Shown here piece by piece: positions 50,425 through 58,150 of a DNA stretch of 64,000 bases (positions are counted from its first letter, which is position 1; each line of letters starts with the position of its first letter). A model generated the notes under the pieces. It had not been told where the DNA came from. It saw nothing but the letters and a program-made list of their open reading frames with translations, and searched no databases. The DNA comes from Marmoricola_A sp963714625 (GTDB lineage: Bacteria; Actinomycetota; Actinomycetes; Propionibacteriales; Nocardioidaceae). Both the position numbers and the translations under genes were made by a program. The stretch lies in contig CAVQOY010000014.1 of assembly GCA_963714625.1 (NCBI GenBank), positions 347,285-411,284 on the forward strand. The letters run 5' to 3'.

Positions 50425-51722
50425 TCACCGTTCTGCTGTTCGTGCTCGGCGTGGTCGTCTTCGCCGTGGGGGTAGCCGTCTCGATCGGCCTGCACGAGGT
50501 CGGCCACATGGTCCCGGCCAAGAAGTTCGGCGTGAAGGTGACGCAGTACTTCGTCGGCTTCGGCCGCACCGTCTGGTCCACCCGCCGCGGCGAGACCGAG
50601 TACGGGCTCAAGGCGATTCCGCTCGGCGGCTACGTCAAGCTCGTCGGGATGCTGCCGCCGGCCAAGGACGACCCGCTCGGCCGGCCGCGGCAGAGCAACA
50701 CCGGCATGTTCACCCAGCTGATCTCCGACGCCCGCCACGCCGAGGCCGAGCTCATCAGGCCCGGGGACGAGGACCGTCTCTTCTACCGCCTGCCGTGGTG
50801 GAAGAAGGTGATCGTGATGGCGGGGGGGCCGACGGTCAACCTGGTCATCGCCTTCCTCCTCTTCGCCGGCATCTTCGGGATCTACGGCGTGCCCGAGCCG
50901 ACCACCACGGTCAGCGCTGTCTCCGAGTGCGTCGTCACCTCCGACGAGGTGGGGCGCGAGTGCGCGGTTGACGACGAGGTGTCCCCGGCCGCCGAGGCCG
51001 GCATGCTGCCCGGCGACCGCATCGTCACCTTCAACGGTCAGGAGATCGACAGCTGGGAGCAGATGGTCCGGCTGATCCAGGACAACGGGGAGGGGCTCGC
51101 CACCGTGGTCGTGGTGCGTGACGGGCAGGACCTCACGCTGGAGACGAGCACCACGGTCAACTCGGTGCGCTCGATCGACGACCGCGAGGTCGTCGTCGAG
51201 GCAGGCTTCCTCGGCGTCACCCCGACCACGGTCCGCGAGCAGCACGGGCTGCTCTACACGACCGAGCAGATGGGCGTCATGACCTGGGACGTCACCCAGG
51301 CGCTGGTGCGACTGCCGGTGAAGGTCTTCGACGTCGCCCAGTCGGTCGTCGGGCTCGAGGAGCGGGCCGACGACAGTCCCGTCAGCATCGTCGGCGCCGG
51401 ACGCGTGGCCGGTGAGGTCACCAGCGACCAGACCAGCCCGGCCGTCGACCGGCTGGTGTTCCTCGTCGGGCTGCTGGCCAGCCTCAACCTGTTCGTCGGC
51501 ATGTTCAACTTCATCCCGCTGCTCCCGCTGGACGGCGGCCACATCGCCGGCGCGCTCTACGAGGGCGCACGGCGCGGCGTGGCGCGGATCCGCGGGCGAC
51601 CCGATCCCGGGTTCGTCGACGTCGCCAAGCTGCTGCCGGTCGCGTACGTCGTGGGCGTCTCCCTGCTGGTGATGGGACTGATCCTCATCACGGCCGACAT
51701 CGTGGTTCCCATCGAGGTGTAG
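50421..51722 (+). CDS. rseP: Site-2 intramembrane metalloprotease RseP
   Basis: 433-residue zinc protease that cuts transmembrane anti-sigma factors and signal peptide remnants (Rip1 in mycobacteria). Active site GLHEVGHMV in the first helix, third ligand region NFIPLLPLDGGHIAG near the C-terminus, and one PDZ domain (AAEAGMLPGDRIVTFNGQEI). About four membrane spans. The gene order dxr-rseP-ispG is conserved in actinobacteria. Confidence 0.94.
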   Translation: MITVLLFVLGVVVFAVGVAVSIGLHEVGHMVPAKKFGVKVTQYFVGFGRTVWSTRRGETEYGLKAIPLGGYVKLVGMLPPAKDDPLGRPRQSNTGMFTQLISDARHAEAELIRPGDEDRLFYRLPWWKKVIVMAGGPTVNLVIAFLLFAGIFGIYGVPEPTTTVSAVSECVVTSDEVGRECAVDDEVSPAAEAGMLPGDRIVTFNGQEIDSWEQMVRLIQDNGEGLATVVVVRDGQDLTLETSTTVNSVRSIDDREVVVEAGFLGVTPTTVREQHGLLYTTEQMGVMTWDVTQALVRLPVKVFDVAQSVVGLEERADDSPVSIVGAGRVAGEVTSDQTSPAVDRLVFLVGLLASLNLFVGMFNFIPLLPLDGGHIAGALYEGARRGVARIRGRPDPGFVDVAKLLPVAYVVGVSLLVMGLILITADIVVPIEV

Positions 51723-51758
51723 GTGGGCTCTCCCGCCCTCCGGCTCGCGGCGTCCGAG

Positions 51759-51764
51759 TAGCCT
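51759..51764 (+). promoter_or_regulatory. -10 box TAGCCT, leaderless ispG mRNA
   Basis: TAGCCT ends 6 nt before the GTG at 51771; no Shine-Dalgarno sequence. Confidence 0.7.
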
Positions 51765-51770
51765 GACCAC

Positions 51771-52925
51771 GTGACTGCGATCAACCTCGGCATGCCCTCC
51801 GCGCCCCCTCCGGTCCTGGCCCCGCGCCGCCCGACGCGCCAGATCAAGGTCGGGTCGGTGATGGTGGGCGGCGACGCCCCGGTGTCGGTGCAGTCGATGA
51901 CCACGACGCTGACCTCCGACATCGACTCCACCCTCCAGCAGATCGCCGAGCTGACCGCCTCGGGCTGCGACATCGTCCGGGTGGCGTGTCCCTCGGCCGA
52001 CGACGCGGAGGCGCTGCCGGCGATCGCGCAGAAGTCGCAGATCCCGGTCATCGCCGACATCCACTTCCAGCCGAAGTACGTCTACGCCGCCATCGACGCC
52101 GGCTGTGCCGCCGTACGGGTGAACCCCGGCAACATCCGCAAGTTCGACGACCAGGTCAAGCAGATCGCCCGGGCCGCGAAGGACCGCGGCACCTCGATCC
52201 GCATCGGCGTCAACGCCGGCTCGCTGGACCCACGCCTGCTGGAGAAGTACGGCAAGGCGACTCCCGAGGCGCTCGTGGAGTCGGCCAAGTGGGAGGCGTC
52301 GCTGTTCGAGGAGCACGACTTCCACGACTTCAAGATCTCGGTCAAGCACAACGACCCGGTGGTCATGGTGCGCGCCTACGAGATGCTCTCCGAGGCCGGC
52401 GACTGGCCGCTCCACCTCGGAGTCACCGAGGCGGGCCCGGCCTTCCAGGGCACCATCAAGTCCGCCGTCGCGTTCGGCTCTCTGCTCAGCCGCGGCATCG
52501 GTGACACCATCCGCGTCTCGCTGTCCGCCCCTCCCGTCGAGGAGGTCAAGGTCGGCATCCAGATCCTGCAGTCGCTGAACCTCCGCCCGCGCAAGCTCGA
52601 GATCGTCTCCTGCCCGTCCTGCGGACGCGCTCAGGTCGACGTCTACAAGCTCGCCGACGAGGTGACCGCCGGTCTCGAGGGCATGGAGGTCCCGCTGCGG
52701 GTGGCCGTCATGGGCTGTGTCGTCAACGGACCGGGAGAGGCCCGCGAGGCCGACCTCGGCGTCGCCTCCGGCAACGGCAAGGGCCAGATCTTCGTCAAGG
52801 GCGAGGTCATCAAGACCGTGCCCGAGTCGCAGATCGTGGAGACCCTGATCGAGGAGGCCATGCGCATCGCGGAGTCCATGGAGGACGCCGAGGGTTCCGG
52901 TGGCGCCACGGTCTCGGTCGGCTGA
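51771..52925 (+). CDS. ispG: 4-hydroxy-3-methylbut-2-enyl diphosphate synthase (IspG/GcpE)
   Basis: Iron-sulfur enzyme of the MEP pathway that makes HMBPP. 384 residues: TIM barrel (VSVQSMTTTLTSDIDSTLQQ, VIADIHFQPKYVYAAIDAG, RVNPGNIRKFD) and C-terminal cluster domain with three cysteine ligands in SCPSCGRAQVDV and VMGCVVNGPGEA. Start set by the leaderless -10 box. Confidence 0.97.
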   Translation: MTAINLGMPSAPPPVLAPRRPTRQIKVGSVMVGGDAPVSVQSMTTTLTSDIDSTLQQIAELTASGCDIVRVACPSADDAEALPAIAQKSQIPVIADIHFQPKYVYAAIDAGCAAVRVNPGNIRKFDDQVKQIARAAKDRGTSIRIGVNAGSLDPRLLEKYGKATPEALVESAKWEASLFEEHDFHDFKISVKHNDPVVMVRAYEMLSEAGDWPLHLGVTEAGPAFQGTIKSAVAFGSLLSRGIGDTIRVSLSAPPVEEVKVGIQILQSLNLRPRKLEIVSCPSCGRAQVDVYKLADEVTAGLEGMEVPLRVAVMGCVVNGPGEAREADLGVASGNGKGQIFVKGEVIKTVPESQIVETLIEEAMRIAESMEDAEGSGGATVSVG

Positions 52926-52939
52926 CCCGCTCACCTCGC

Positions 52940-52945
52940 TAGGCT
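52940..52945 (+). promoter_or_regulatory. -10 box TAGGCT, leaderless GNAT gene
   Basis: TAGGCT ends 7 nt before the GTG at 52953, 14 nt after the ispG stop. Confidence 0.65.
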
Positions 52946-52952
52946 GCGCGGC

Positions 52953-53813
52953 GTGAGCGCGTCCCGTGGCCTCAGTCACCTGGGCGACCTCCGGGTGCTC
53001 GGGCCCGAGGACGTCGACGAGGTCCTCGGGCTGCTCGCGCGCGACCCGGTCGTCAATGTCGTCGCCGACTACCGCACGCGGCTGACGCGCCTGCAGCCGC
53101 GTTGGCTGGGCGGTGAGATGTGGGGCTGGACCGAGGGCGGCGAGCTGACCTCCGTCTGCCACGCGGCGGCCAACCTCATCCCGGCGCTGGCCTCGGAGGA
53201 CGCCGCCCACGCCTTCGCGGTCCGGGCCGTCGAGCGCGGACGCCGCTGCTCGACCCTGCTCGGTCCCGCCGACGCCGTCGAGACCATGTGGCAGGTGCTG
53301 TCGCGCTCGTGGCCGACCCCTCGCGACATCCGGCGCGGTCAGCACCACCTCGAGATCCGGTCGGTCCCGGCGGTGGCGCCGGACGCCGCCGTACGGCGCA
53401 GCACGCTCGCCGAGATCGACCTCGTCTACCCGGCGGCGGTGGCGATGTACACCGAGGAGGTCGGGATCTCGCCGGAGGCCGGCGGCGGCGCGGCGGCCTA
53501 CCGGGCGCGGGTGACGCAGCTGATCTCCAAGGGCTGGTCCTTCGTGCGGGTGGAGGACGGCCGGGTGGTGTTCAAGGCCGAGGTGGCCGCCGCGACGCCG
53601 CACGCCTGCCAGCTCCAGGACGTGTACGTCGTGCCCGACCGGCGCGGCGAGGGGCTGGCCACGGCCGGGCTGGCCGCCGTCGTCGAGGTGGCGCTGCGTG
53701 AGATCGCCCCGGTGGTGTCGCTCTACGTCAACGACTGGAACGCCCCGGCCCGGGCGGCGTACGAGCGGATCGGCTTCGCGCAGACCGCGACCTTCACGAC
53801 GATCCTGTTCTGA
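52953..53813 (+). CDS. GNAT acetyltransferase with DUF4081 N-terminal domain
   Basis: 286 residues. The N-terminal half matches the DUF4081 type (LGPEDVDEVLGLLARDPVVN, GGEMWGWTEGGELTSVCHAA); the C-terminal half is a GNAT domain with the acetyl-CoA loop VVPDRRGEGLATAGLAAVVE and a NDWNAPARAAYERIGF end. Conserved between ispG and proS in many actinobacteria; the substrate is unknown. Leaderless promoter directly upstream. Confidence 0.9.
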   Translation: MSASRGLSHLGDLRVLGPEDVDEVLGLLARDPVVNVVADYRTRLTRLQPRWLGGEMWGWTEGGELTSVCHAAANLIPALASEDAAHAFAVRAVERGRRCSTLLGPADAVETMWQVLSRSWPTPRDIRRGQHHLEIRSVPAVAPDAAVRRSTLAEIDLVYPAAVAMYTEEVGISPEAGGGAAAYRARVTQLISKGWSFVRVEDGRVVFKAEVAAATPHACQLQDVYVVPDRRGEGLATAGLAAVVEVALREIAPVVSLYVNDWNAPARAAYERIGFAQTATFTTILF

Positions 53814-53828
53814 GGCCGGCCGGCCCGG

Positions 53829-53930
53829 GCCGGTTTCTGGTCACTCCCTGCAGGGGGGTTGGCTTCTGGTCGCTCGCCGCTGTCAGAACGCGCCTTTCCT
53901 GCGGCGAGAGCCCAGAACCCCGCCGGCCGG
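53829..53930 (+). repeat. TGGTCAC-ended intergenic element, copy B
   Basis: About 100 bp beginning GGTTTCTGGTCACTCCCTGC and ending GAGCCCAGAACCCCGCC. It aligns along most of its length with the reverse complement of copy C (54375-54472), with shared blocks CAGAACGCGC and TTTCCTGCGG. It fills the gap after the GNAT gene. Confidence 0.8.
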
Positions 53931-53977
53931 GCGCACCCCCGGTCGTCCGTACGCCGGACCGCGGCCCGTCGGCGCGC

Positions 53978-53983
53978 TACCTT
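53978..53983 (+). promoter_or_regulatory. -10 box TACCTT, leaderless DoxX-like gene
   Basis: TACCTT ends 6 nt before the ATG at 53990; no ribosome binding site. Confidence 0.62.
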
Positions 53984-53989
53984 GCCCAG

Positions 53990-54361
53990 ATGTCCTCACC
54001 CTCGCTCCCACGCGACGTCGCCCTGCTGGCCGGCATCTTCACCGTCTCCGGCGTGGCGCACCTGGTCCGGCCGCAGACCTTCGAACCGCTGATGCCGCGC
54101 TGGGTCCCGGCCCACCGGGAGGTCATCCTCGGATCCGGCGTCGCCGAGCTCGCGTGTGCGGCCGGGCTGCTGCACCCCTCGTCCCGACCGGCAGCCGGGC
54201 TGGCCAGCGCCGCGCTCCTCGTCGGGGTCTTCCCCGGCAACGTCGCGATGGCCGTCGACGCGAGTCGTACCCCGCACACGGCGTACAAGGCAGCGACCTT
54301 CGCGCGGCTGCCGCTGCAGCTGCCGCTCATCCGCATCGCCCTCCGCGCCGCCGGCCGCTGA
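53990..54361 (+). CDS. DoxX-like membrane protein
   Basis: 123 residues with about four short hydrophobic helices: VALLAGIFTVSGVAHLVRP, VILGSGVAELACAAGLL, AAGLASAALLVGVFPGNVAM and a basic end. The GVAHLVRPQTFEPLMPRW start is typical of DoxX-like small membrane proteins, whose role is unclear (some take part in thiol redox). Flanked on both sides by inverted copies of the TGGTCAC-ended element, so the unit could have moved or inverted together. Confidence 0.8.
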   Translation: MSSPSLPRDVALLAGIFTVSGVAHLVRPQTFEPLMPRWVPAHREVILGSGVAELACAAGLLHPSSRPAAGLASAALLVGVFPGNVAMAVDASRTPHTAYKAATFARLPLQLPLIRIALRAAGR

Positions 54362-54374
54362 GGGACGTCCCGGG

Positions 54375-54472
54375 GGCGGGTTCCTGGTCACCCCCCGCAG
54401 GAAACGCGCGTTCTGCCTGCGGGCAGCGACCACAAGCCGGCCCCCCGACAGGGAGTGACCAGAACCCGGCCC
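54375..54472 (-). repeat. TGGTCAC-ended intergenic element, copy C (inverted)
   Basis: Begins GGGTTCCTGGTCACC and ends GGGAGTGACCAGAACCCGG, a clear pair of inverted ends. Its reverse complement aligns with copy B, and it sits 14 nt after the DoxX-like gene, just before the proS promoter. Confidence 0.8.
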
Positions 54473-54516
54473 ACGCCCGCCGGGAAGCGTGGTCGTGAGC
54501 ACCCCGAACCCGTGGG

Positions 54517-54522
54517 TAGCCT
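54517..54522 (+). promoter_or_regulatory. -10 box TAGCCT, leaderless proS mRNA
   Basis: TAGCCT ends 7 nt before the ATG at 54530; no Shine-Dalgarno sequence. Confidence 0.7.
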
Positions 54523-54529
54523 TGCGCCC

Positions 54530-56299
54530 ATGGTTCTCCGCATGTCGACCCTCTTCCTCCGCACCCTCCGAGAGGACCCGGCCGACGCCGAGGTGCCGAG
54601 CCACCGCCTGCTGGTGCGGGCCGGCTACATCCGTCGCGCCGCTCCCGGCATCTACTCCTGGCTGCCGCTCGGCCTGCGGGTGCTGCGCAACGTCGAGGGG
54701 ATCATCCGCGAGGAGATGAACGCGATCGGCGCCCAGGAGCTGTCGTTCCCGGCGCTGTTGCCCCGCGAGCCCTACGAGGCCAGCAACCGCTGGACGACGT
54801 ACGGCAGCGGCATCTTCCGGCTCCAGGACCGCAAGGGCGGCGACTACCTGCTCGGGCCCACGCACGAGGAGATGTTCACCCTCGCGGTGAAGGACCTGTT
54901 CTCCTCCTACAAGGACCTCCCGGTCTGGCTCTACCAGATCCAGACGAAGTACCGCGACGAGGCTCGTCCGCGTGCCGGCCTGCTCCGCGGCCGCGAGTTC
55001 ATCATGAAGGACTCCTACTCCTTCGACACCACTGATGCGGGCCTCGACCGCTCCTACGCCGCCCACCGCGCGGCGTACATCAAGACGTTCGACCGGCTCG
55101 GCTTCGACTACGCGATCGTCAAGGCGACCAGCGGCGCGATGGGCGGCTCGAAGTCCGAGGAGTTCCTCGCCAAGGCCGACGTCGGCGAGGACACCTACGT
55201 CCGCTGCACGACCTGCGACTACGCCGCCAACGTCGAGGCCGTCGCGGTCCGCGCGCCCGCCCCCGTGGCGTACGACGACGCCCCGGCCGCACACGCCGAG
55301 CAGACGCCCGACACCCCGACCATCGAGACCCTGGTCGACCACCTCAACGAGAAGCTCCCGCGCGACGACCGCCCCTGGGTGGCCGGCGACACGCTCAAGA
55401 ACGTCCTCGTCGTCCTCAAGCACCCCGACGGCACCCGCGAGCCGCTCGCCATCGGCGTGCCCGGTGACCGGGAGGTCGACCAGAAGCGCCTCGAGGGCCA
55501 GCTCGAGCCGATCGAGGTCGAGCCGATGGACGAGACCGAGCTCGGCAAGCACGAGGCACTCGTCAAGGGCTACATCGGTCCCGAGGCGCTGGGGGAGACG
55601 TCGGCATCGAAGATCCGGTACGTCGTCGACCCCCGCGTCTCCGAGGGCACCCGCTGGGTGACCGGCGCCAACGAGCCCGGCAGCCACGTGATCGACCTGG
55701 TCGTGGGACGCGACTTCACGCCCGACGGCACCATCGAGGCGGCGGACGTGCGCGACGGCGACGACTGCCCGAACTGCGCCGAGGGCACCCTCGAGTCCGC
55801 CCGCGGCATCGAGATGGGCCACATCTTCCAGCTCGGCCGCTGGTTCGCCGAGGCGCTCGACCTCAAGGTCCTCGACGAGAACGGCAAGCTGGTCACGGTC
55901 ACGATGGGCTCCTACGGCATCGGTGTCACCCGCGCGGTGGCCGCGATCGCGGAGGGCAACAACGACCAGCTCGGGCTGATCTGGCCCCGGGCGATCGCGC
56001 CCGCCGACGTCCACCTCGTGGCTGCCGGCAAGGACGGCGAGATCTTCGAGACGGCGGCGCGGATCGCCGAGGAGCTCTCGGCCCGTGGCGTCGACGTCCT
56101 GTACGACGACCGCACCGGCAAGGTGAGCCCCGGCGTGAAGTTCAAGGACGCCGAGCTCATCGGCGTCCCCACCATCGTGGTCGTCGGGCGGGGCCTGGCC
56201 GACGGGACCGTCGAGATCAAGGACCGAGCCACCGGCGAGCGCGAGGAGGTCGCGGTGGACGCCGTGGTCGACCGCGTGGTCGCGGTCGTCCGGGGCTGA
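54530..56299 (+). CDS. proS: Prolyl-tRNA synthetase
   Basis: Class II synthetase that charges tRNA-Pro, 589 residues, bacterial type with the editing insertion between motifs 2 and 3. Seen: LLVRAGYIRRAAPGIYSWLP, QELSFPALLPREPYE, GPTHEEMFT, TKYRDEARPRAGLLRGREF (motif 2), a central YbaK-like editing domain (KNVLVVLKHPDG, SKIRYVVDPRVSEG), GIEMGHIFQLGRWF, GSYGIGVTRAVAAI (motif 3), and the anticodon-binding domain (VLYDDRTGKVSPGVKFKDAE). The ATG at 54530 fits the leaderless -10 box. Confidence 0.97.
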   Translation: MVLRMSTLFLRTLREDPADAEVPSHRLLVRAGYIRRAAPGIYSWLPLGLRVLRNVEGIIREEMNAIGAQELSFPALLPREPYEASNRWTTYGSGIFRLQDRKGGDYLLGPTHEEMFTLAVKDLFSSYKDLPVWLYQIQTKYRDEARPRAGLLRGREFIMKDSYSFDTTDAGLDRSYAAHRAAYIKTFDRLGFDYAIVKATSGAMGGSKSEEFLAKADVGEDTYVRCTTCDYAANVEAVAVRAPAPVAYDDAPAAHAEQTPDTPTIETLVDHLNEKLPRDDRPWVAGDTLKNVLVVLKHPDGTREPLAIGVPGDREVDQKRLEGQLEPIEVEPMDETELGKHEALVKGYIGPEALGETSASKIRYVVDPRVSEGTRWVTGANEPGSHVIDLVVGRDFTPDGTIEAADVRDGDDCPNCAEGTLESARGIEMGHIFQLGRWFAEALDLKVLDENGKLVTVTMGSYGIGVTRAVAAIAEGNNDQLGLIWPRAIAPADVHLVAAGKDGEIFETAARIAEELSARGVDVLYDDRTGKVSPGVKFKDAELIGVPTIVVVGRGLADGTVEIKDRATGEREEVAVDAVVDRVVAVVRG

Positions 56300-56304
56300 G
56301 TGTC

Positions 56305-57066
56305 GTGAGCGCAGCGGTCGGCGGGGGAGCGCTCGACGCCGTCATCTTCGACTGGGGTGGCACCCTGACGCCGTGGCACACCGTCGACTTCGACGCCGAG
56401 GCCGCGGCGCTCGCCGAAGCCGTGGTCGACCCGCACCCGGAGGCCCACCGTCACCTGCGCCGCGCCGGTGACAGCGTCTGGGGTCGAGCCCGCGACGAGC
56501 ACCGCAGCGGGACCGTGGCCGATGTGTTCGCCGAGGCGGGGCTGACCCACGACGACGGCCGGCTGACCGCCTACCGGGAGTTCTGGGAGCCCCACACCCT
56601 GACCGACCCCGCCGTGCCGTCTCTCTTCAGCGGGCTGCGCGGCCTCGGGCTGCGCGTCGGCATCCTGTCCAACACCATCTGGCCGCGCGACTGGCACGAG
56701 CACGTGTTCGCCCGCGACGGCGTCGACCACCTCATCGACGGCGCGGTCTACAGCAGCGAGATCCCCTGGACCAAGCCGGCCCCGCAGGCGTTCGAGGCGG
56801 CGATGGCCGCGGTCGGTGCCACCGACCCGCGACGCTGCGTCTTCGTCGGCGACCGGCTCTTCGACGACATCTGGGGCGCCGGCCAGGTCGGCATGCGCAC
56901 CGTCCACGTGCCCCACTCGGACATCCCGGTCGAGCAGCACGGCCACACCGAGGGCGAGCCGGACGCGGTCGTCCACGAGCTCGGCGAGCTGCTGGGCATC
57001 GTGGAGGCCTGGCACCGCGGCGGCCGCCGCGGGACAACGCGCGAGCGCGGCGACGTACCGCAGTGA
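56305..57066 (+). CDS. HAD-superfamily hydrolase
   Basis: 253 residues. Motif I is IFDWGGTLTPW (Asp nucleophile but Trp-Gly in place of the common xDG), motif II ILSNTIWP, motif III in WTKPAPQAF and motif IV VFVGDRLFDDIWGA. A small-molecule phosphatase is likely; the substrate is unknown. It starts 5 nt after proS. Oddly, the last codons (ending DVPQ) and the stop lie inside a 22-bp repeat unit, so the repeat supplied the C-terminus. Confidence 0.88.
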   Translation: MSAAVGGGALDAVIFDWGGTLTPWHTVDFDAEAAALAEAVVDPHPEAHRHLRRAGDSVWGRARDEHRSGTVADVFAEAGLTHDDGRLTAYREFWEPHTLTDPAVPSLFSGLRGLGLRVGILSNTIWPRDWHEHVFARDGVDHLIDGAVYSSEIPWTKPAPQAFEAAMAAVGATDPRRCVFVGDRLFDDIWGAGQVGMRTVHVPHSDIPVEQHGHTEGEPDAVVHELGELLGIVEAWHRGGRRGTTRERGDVPQ

Positions 57067-57119
57067 CGTCTCGGCCGTACTCCCGTGCCGTTTCGTGCGT
57101 ACCGCAGTGGCGTCTCGCG
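57054..57119 (+). repeat. 22-bp tandem repeat array, locus 3 (3 units)
   Basis: Units at 57054, 57076 and 57098. The first and third share CGTACCGCAGTG; the second has CGTACTCCCGTGCCG like locus 2. The array overlaps the end of the HAD gene and reaches to within 14 bp of the convergent ferritin-like gene. Confidence 0.9.
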
Positions 57120-57132
57120 GGGAGGTGAGGGG

Positions 57133-57558
57133 TCAGAGATCGGGGGCGCCGGGCCAGGTCCGGGTCGGGGCGCCGAAGGTGACGCTGCGCAGGCTCGCGT
57201 CGGTGAGCAGGCTGATCGCGAGGCGACGGAGATCGTCCTCGGAGGAGGCCACCAGCTGGGAGTAGACCTCGGCGCAGCGCAGCTCGACACGGCGCGCGGC
57301 CGCGGTGAGGGTGGCCAGGGAGCGGTCGGGGGCGTCCACGACGTAGGCCGCGGCGGCCGGCTCGGGGTCCGCGCCCCGGTCGGACACGAGCGAGCGGAGC
57401 TGGTCGCGCCGGGCGCGGTGGGCGTCGTACGCCGAGCGGAACCGGGCCGAGGTCTCGGGGTAGGAGCCCGCCGAGAGTCGACCGCCCACCACGCCGTAGG
57501 TGTAGACGGCGACGTGCTCGGCCGCCAGAGTCTCTTGCAACGCCTCGAGCGGGGTCAT
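57133..57558 (-). CDS. Ferritin-like domain protein (DUF4439 type)
   Basis: 141 residues, all helical. ALQETLAAEHVAVYTYGVVG carries the ExxH pair typical of ferritin-like diiron proteins; a second helix has AYDAHRARRDQL and a third AARRVELRCAEVYSQL. The full set of metal ligands cannot be confirmed by eye. The ATG at 57558 overlaps the stop of the lipoprotein gene upstream, so the two are coupled. Confidence 0.85.
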   Translation of the reverse strand: MTPLEALQETLAAEHVAVYTYGVVGGRLSAGSYPETSARFRSAYDAHRARRDQLRSLVSDRGADPEPAAAAYVVDAPDRSLATLTAAARRVELRCAEVYSQLVASSEDDLRRLAISLLTDASLRSVTFGAPTRTWPGAPDL

Positions 57559-58115
57559 CCGCCGGCCCCCGATCCGCTCCCCGCACCGGCGTCCGGCGAG
57601 GCCTGGGCCAGCAGCTGCTCGAGCTGCGCCGAGGCCGCGGCCATGCTCGCCACGACTCGGGCCAGGGCTCCACTGCGCGCAGCCACCGCGGTCGTGACGT
57701 GTTCGGCGGACAGTCGTGCCTCGCCCCGCGCCGCATAGGTCAGCGCCTGCTGCGGCTGCCGCGGCACCGCGACCGGTTCCTCCATCGGTCGCGGGTCGTC
57801 GCCCGTTCCCTGGCCCGTCGTGCCGCGCAGCAGGCGCACGTGGGCCTGGTGGGTGGCCAGCGCCTGGTCGGTCACGCTGCGGAGACGCGGGTGCCGCTTG
57901 CGCACCAGCTCGATGGTCTCGAGAGCGACAAGCTCGCCGACCAGCGCGACGGTGACCAGCCGCTCGTCGCTCGTGAGGTCGTCGTCACGTCCGCCGCTCG
58001 CGTCGGCGCCGCCAGGGACGGCCGTGCCGACTGCGCGCAGGCCGCAGCCGCTCAGCAGGAGCGCGGCCGACCCGCCGAGCGAGGCCAGCGCGACGACGAC
58101 GGTCCGGCGGTCCAC
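57555..58115 (-). CDS. Lipoprotein, helical (precedes ferritin-like gene)
   Basis: 186 residues. Signal peptide with lipobox (VVVALASLGGSAALLLSGCG), then a mostly helical domain (VTVALVGELVALETIELVRK, ALATHQAHVRLLRG, LARVVASMAAASAQLEQLLAQ) and a Gly/Ser tail. The His/Glu content resembles ferritin-like folds but no function is assigned. The GTG at 58115 is fixed by a leaderless -10 box and by the signal peptide; the longer frame is not coding. Confidence 0.82.
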   Translation of the reverse strand: MDRRTVVVALASLGGSAALLLSGCGLRAVGTAVPGGADASGGRDDDLTSDERLVTVALVGELVALETIELVRKRHPRLRSVTDQALATHQAHVRLLRGTTGQGTGDDPRPMEEPVAVPRQPQQALTYAARGEARLSAEHVTTAVAARSGALARVVASMAAASAQLEQLLAQASPDAGAGSGSGAGG

Positions 58116-58122
58116 GCCCCGC

Positions 58123-58128
58123 ACCCTA
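58123..58128 (-). promoter_or_regulatory. -10 box TAGGGT, leaderless lipoprotein mRNA
   Basis: On the minus strand TAGGGT ends 7 nt before the GTG at 58115. Confidence 0.65.
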
Positions 58129-58150
58129 GTCGCTCGCGGCAAGCGTCGTA

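Noticed and set aside
50220..53603. 1127-codon open frame on the minus strand
   Set aside because: It lies antisense to dxr, rseP, ispG and the GNAT gene. Its His/Arg/Val/Asp-rich composition is the usual shadow of high-GC coding DNA.
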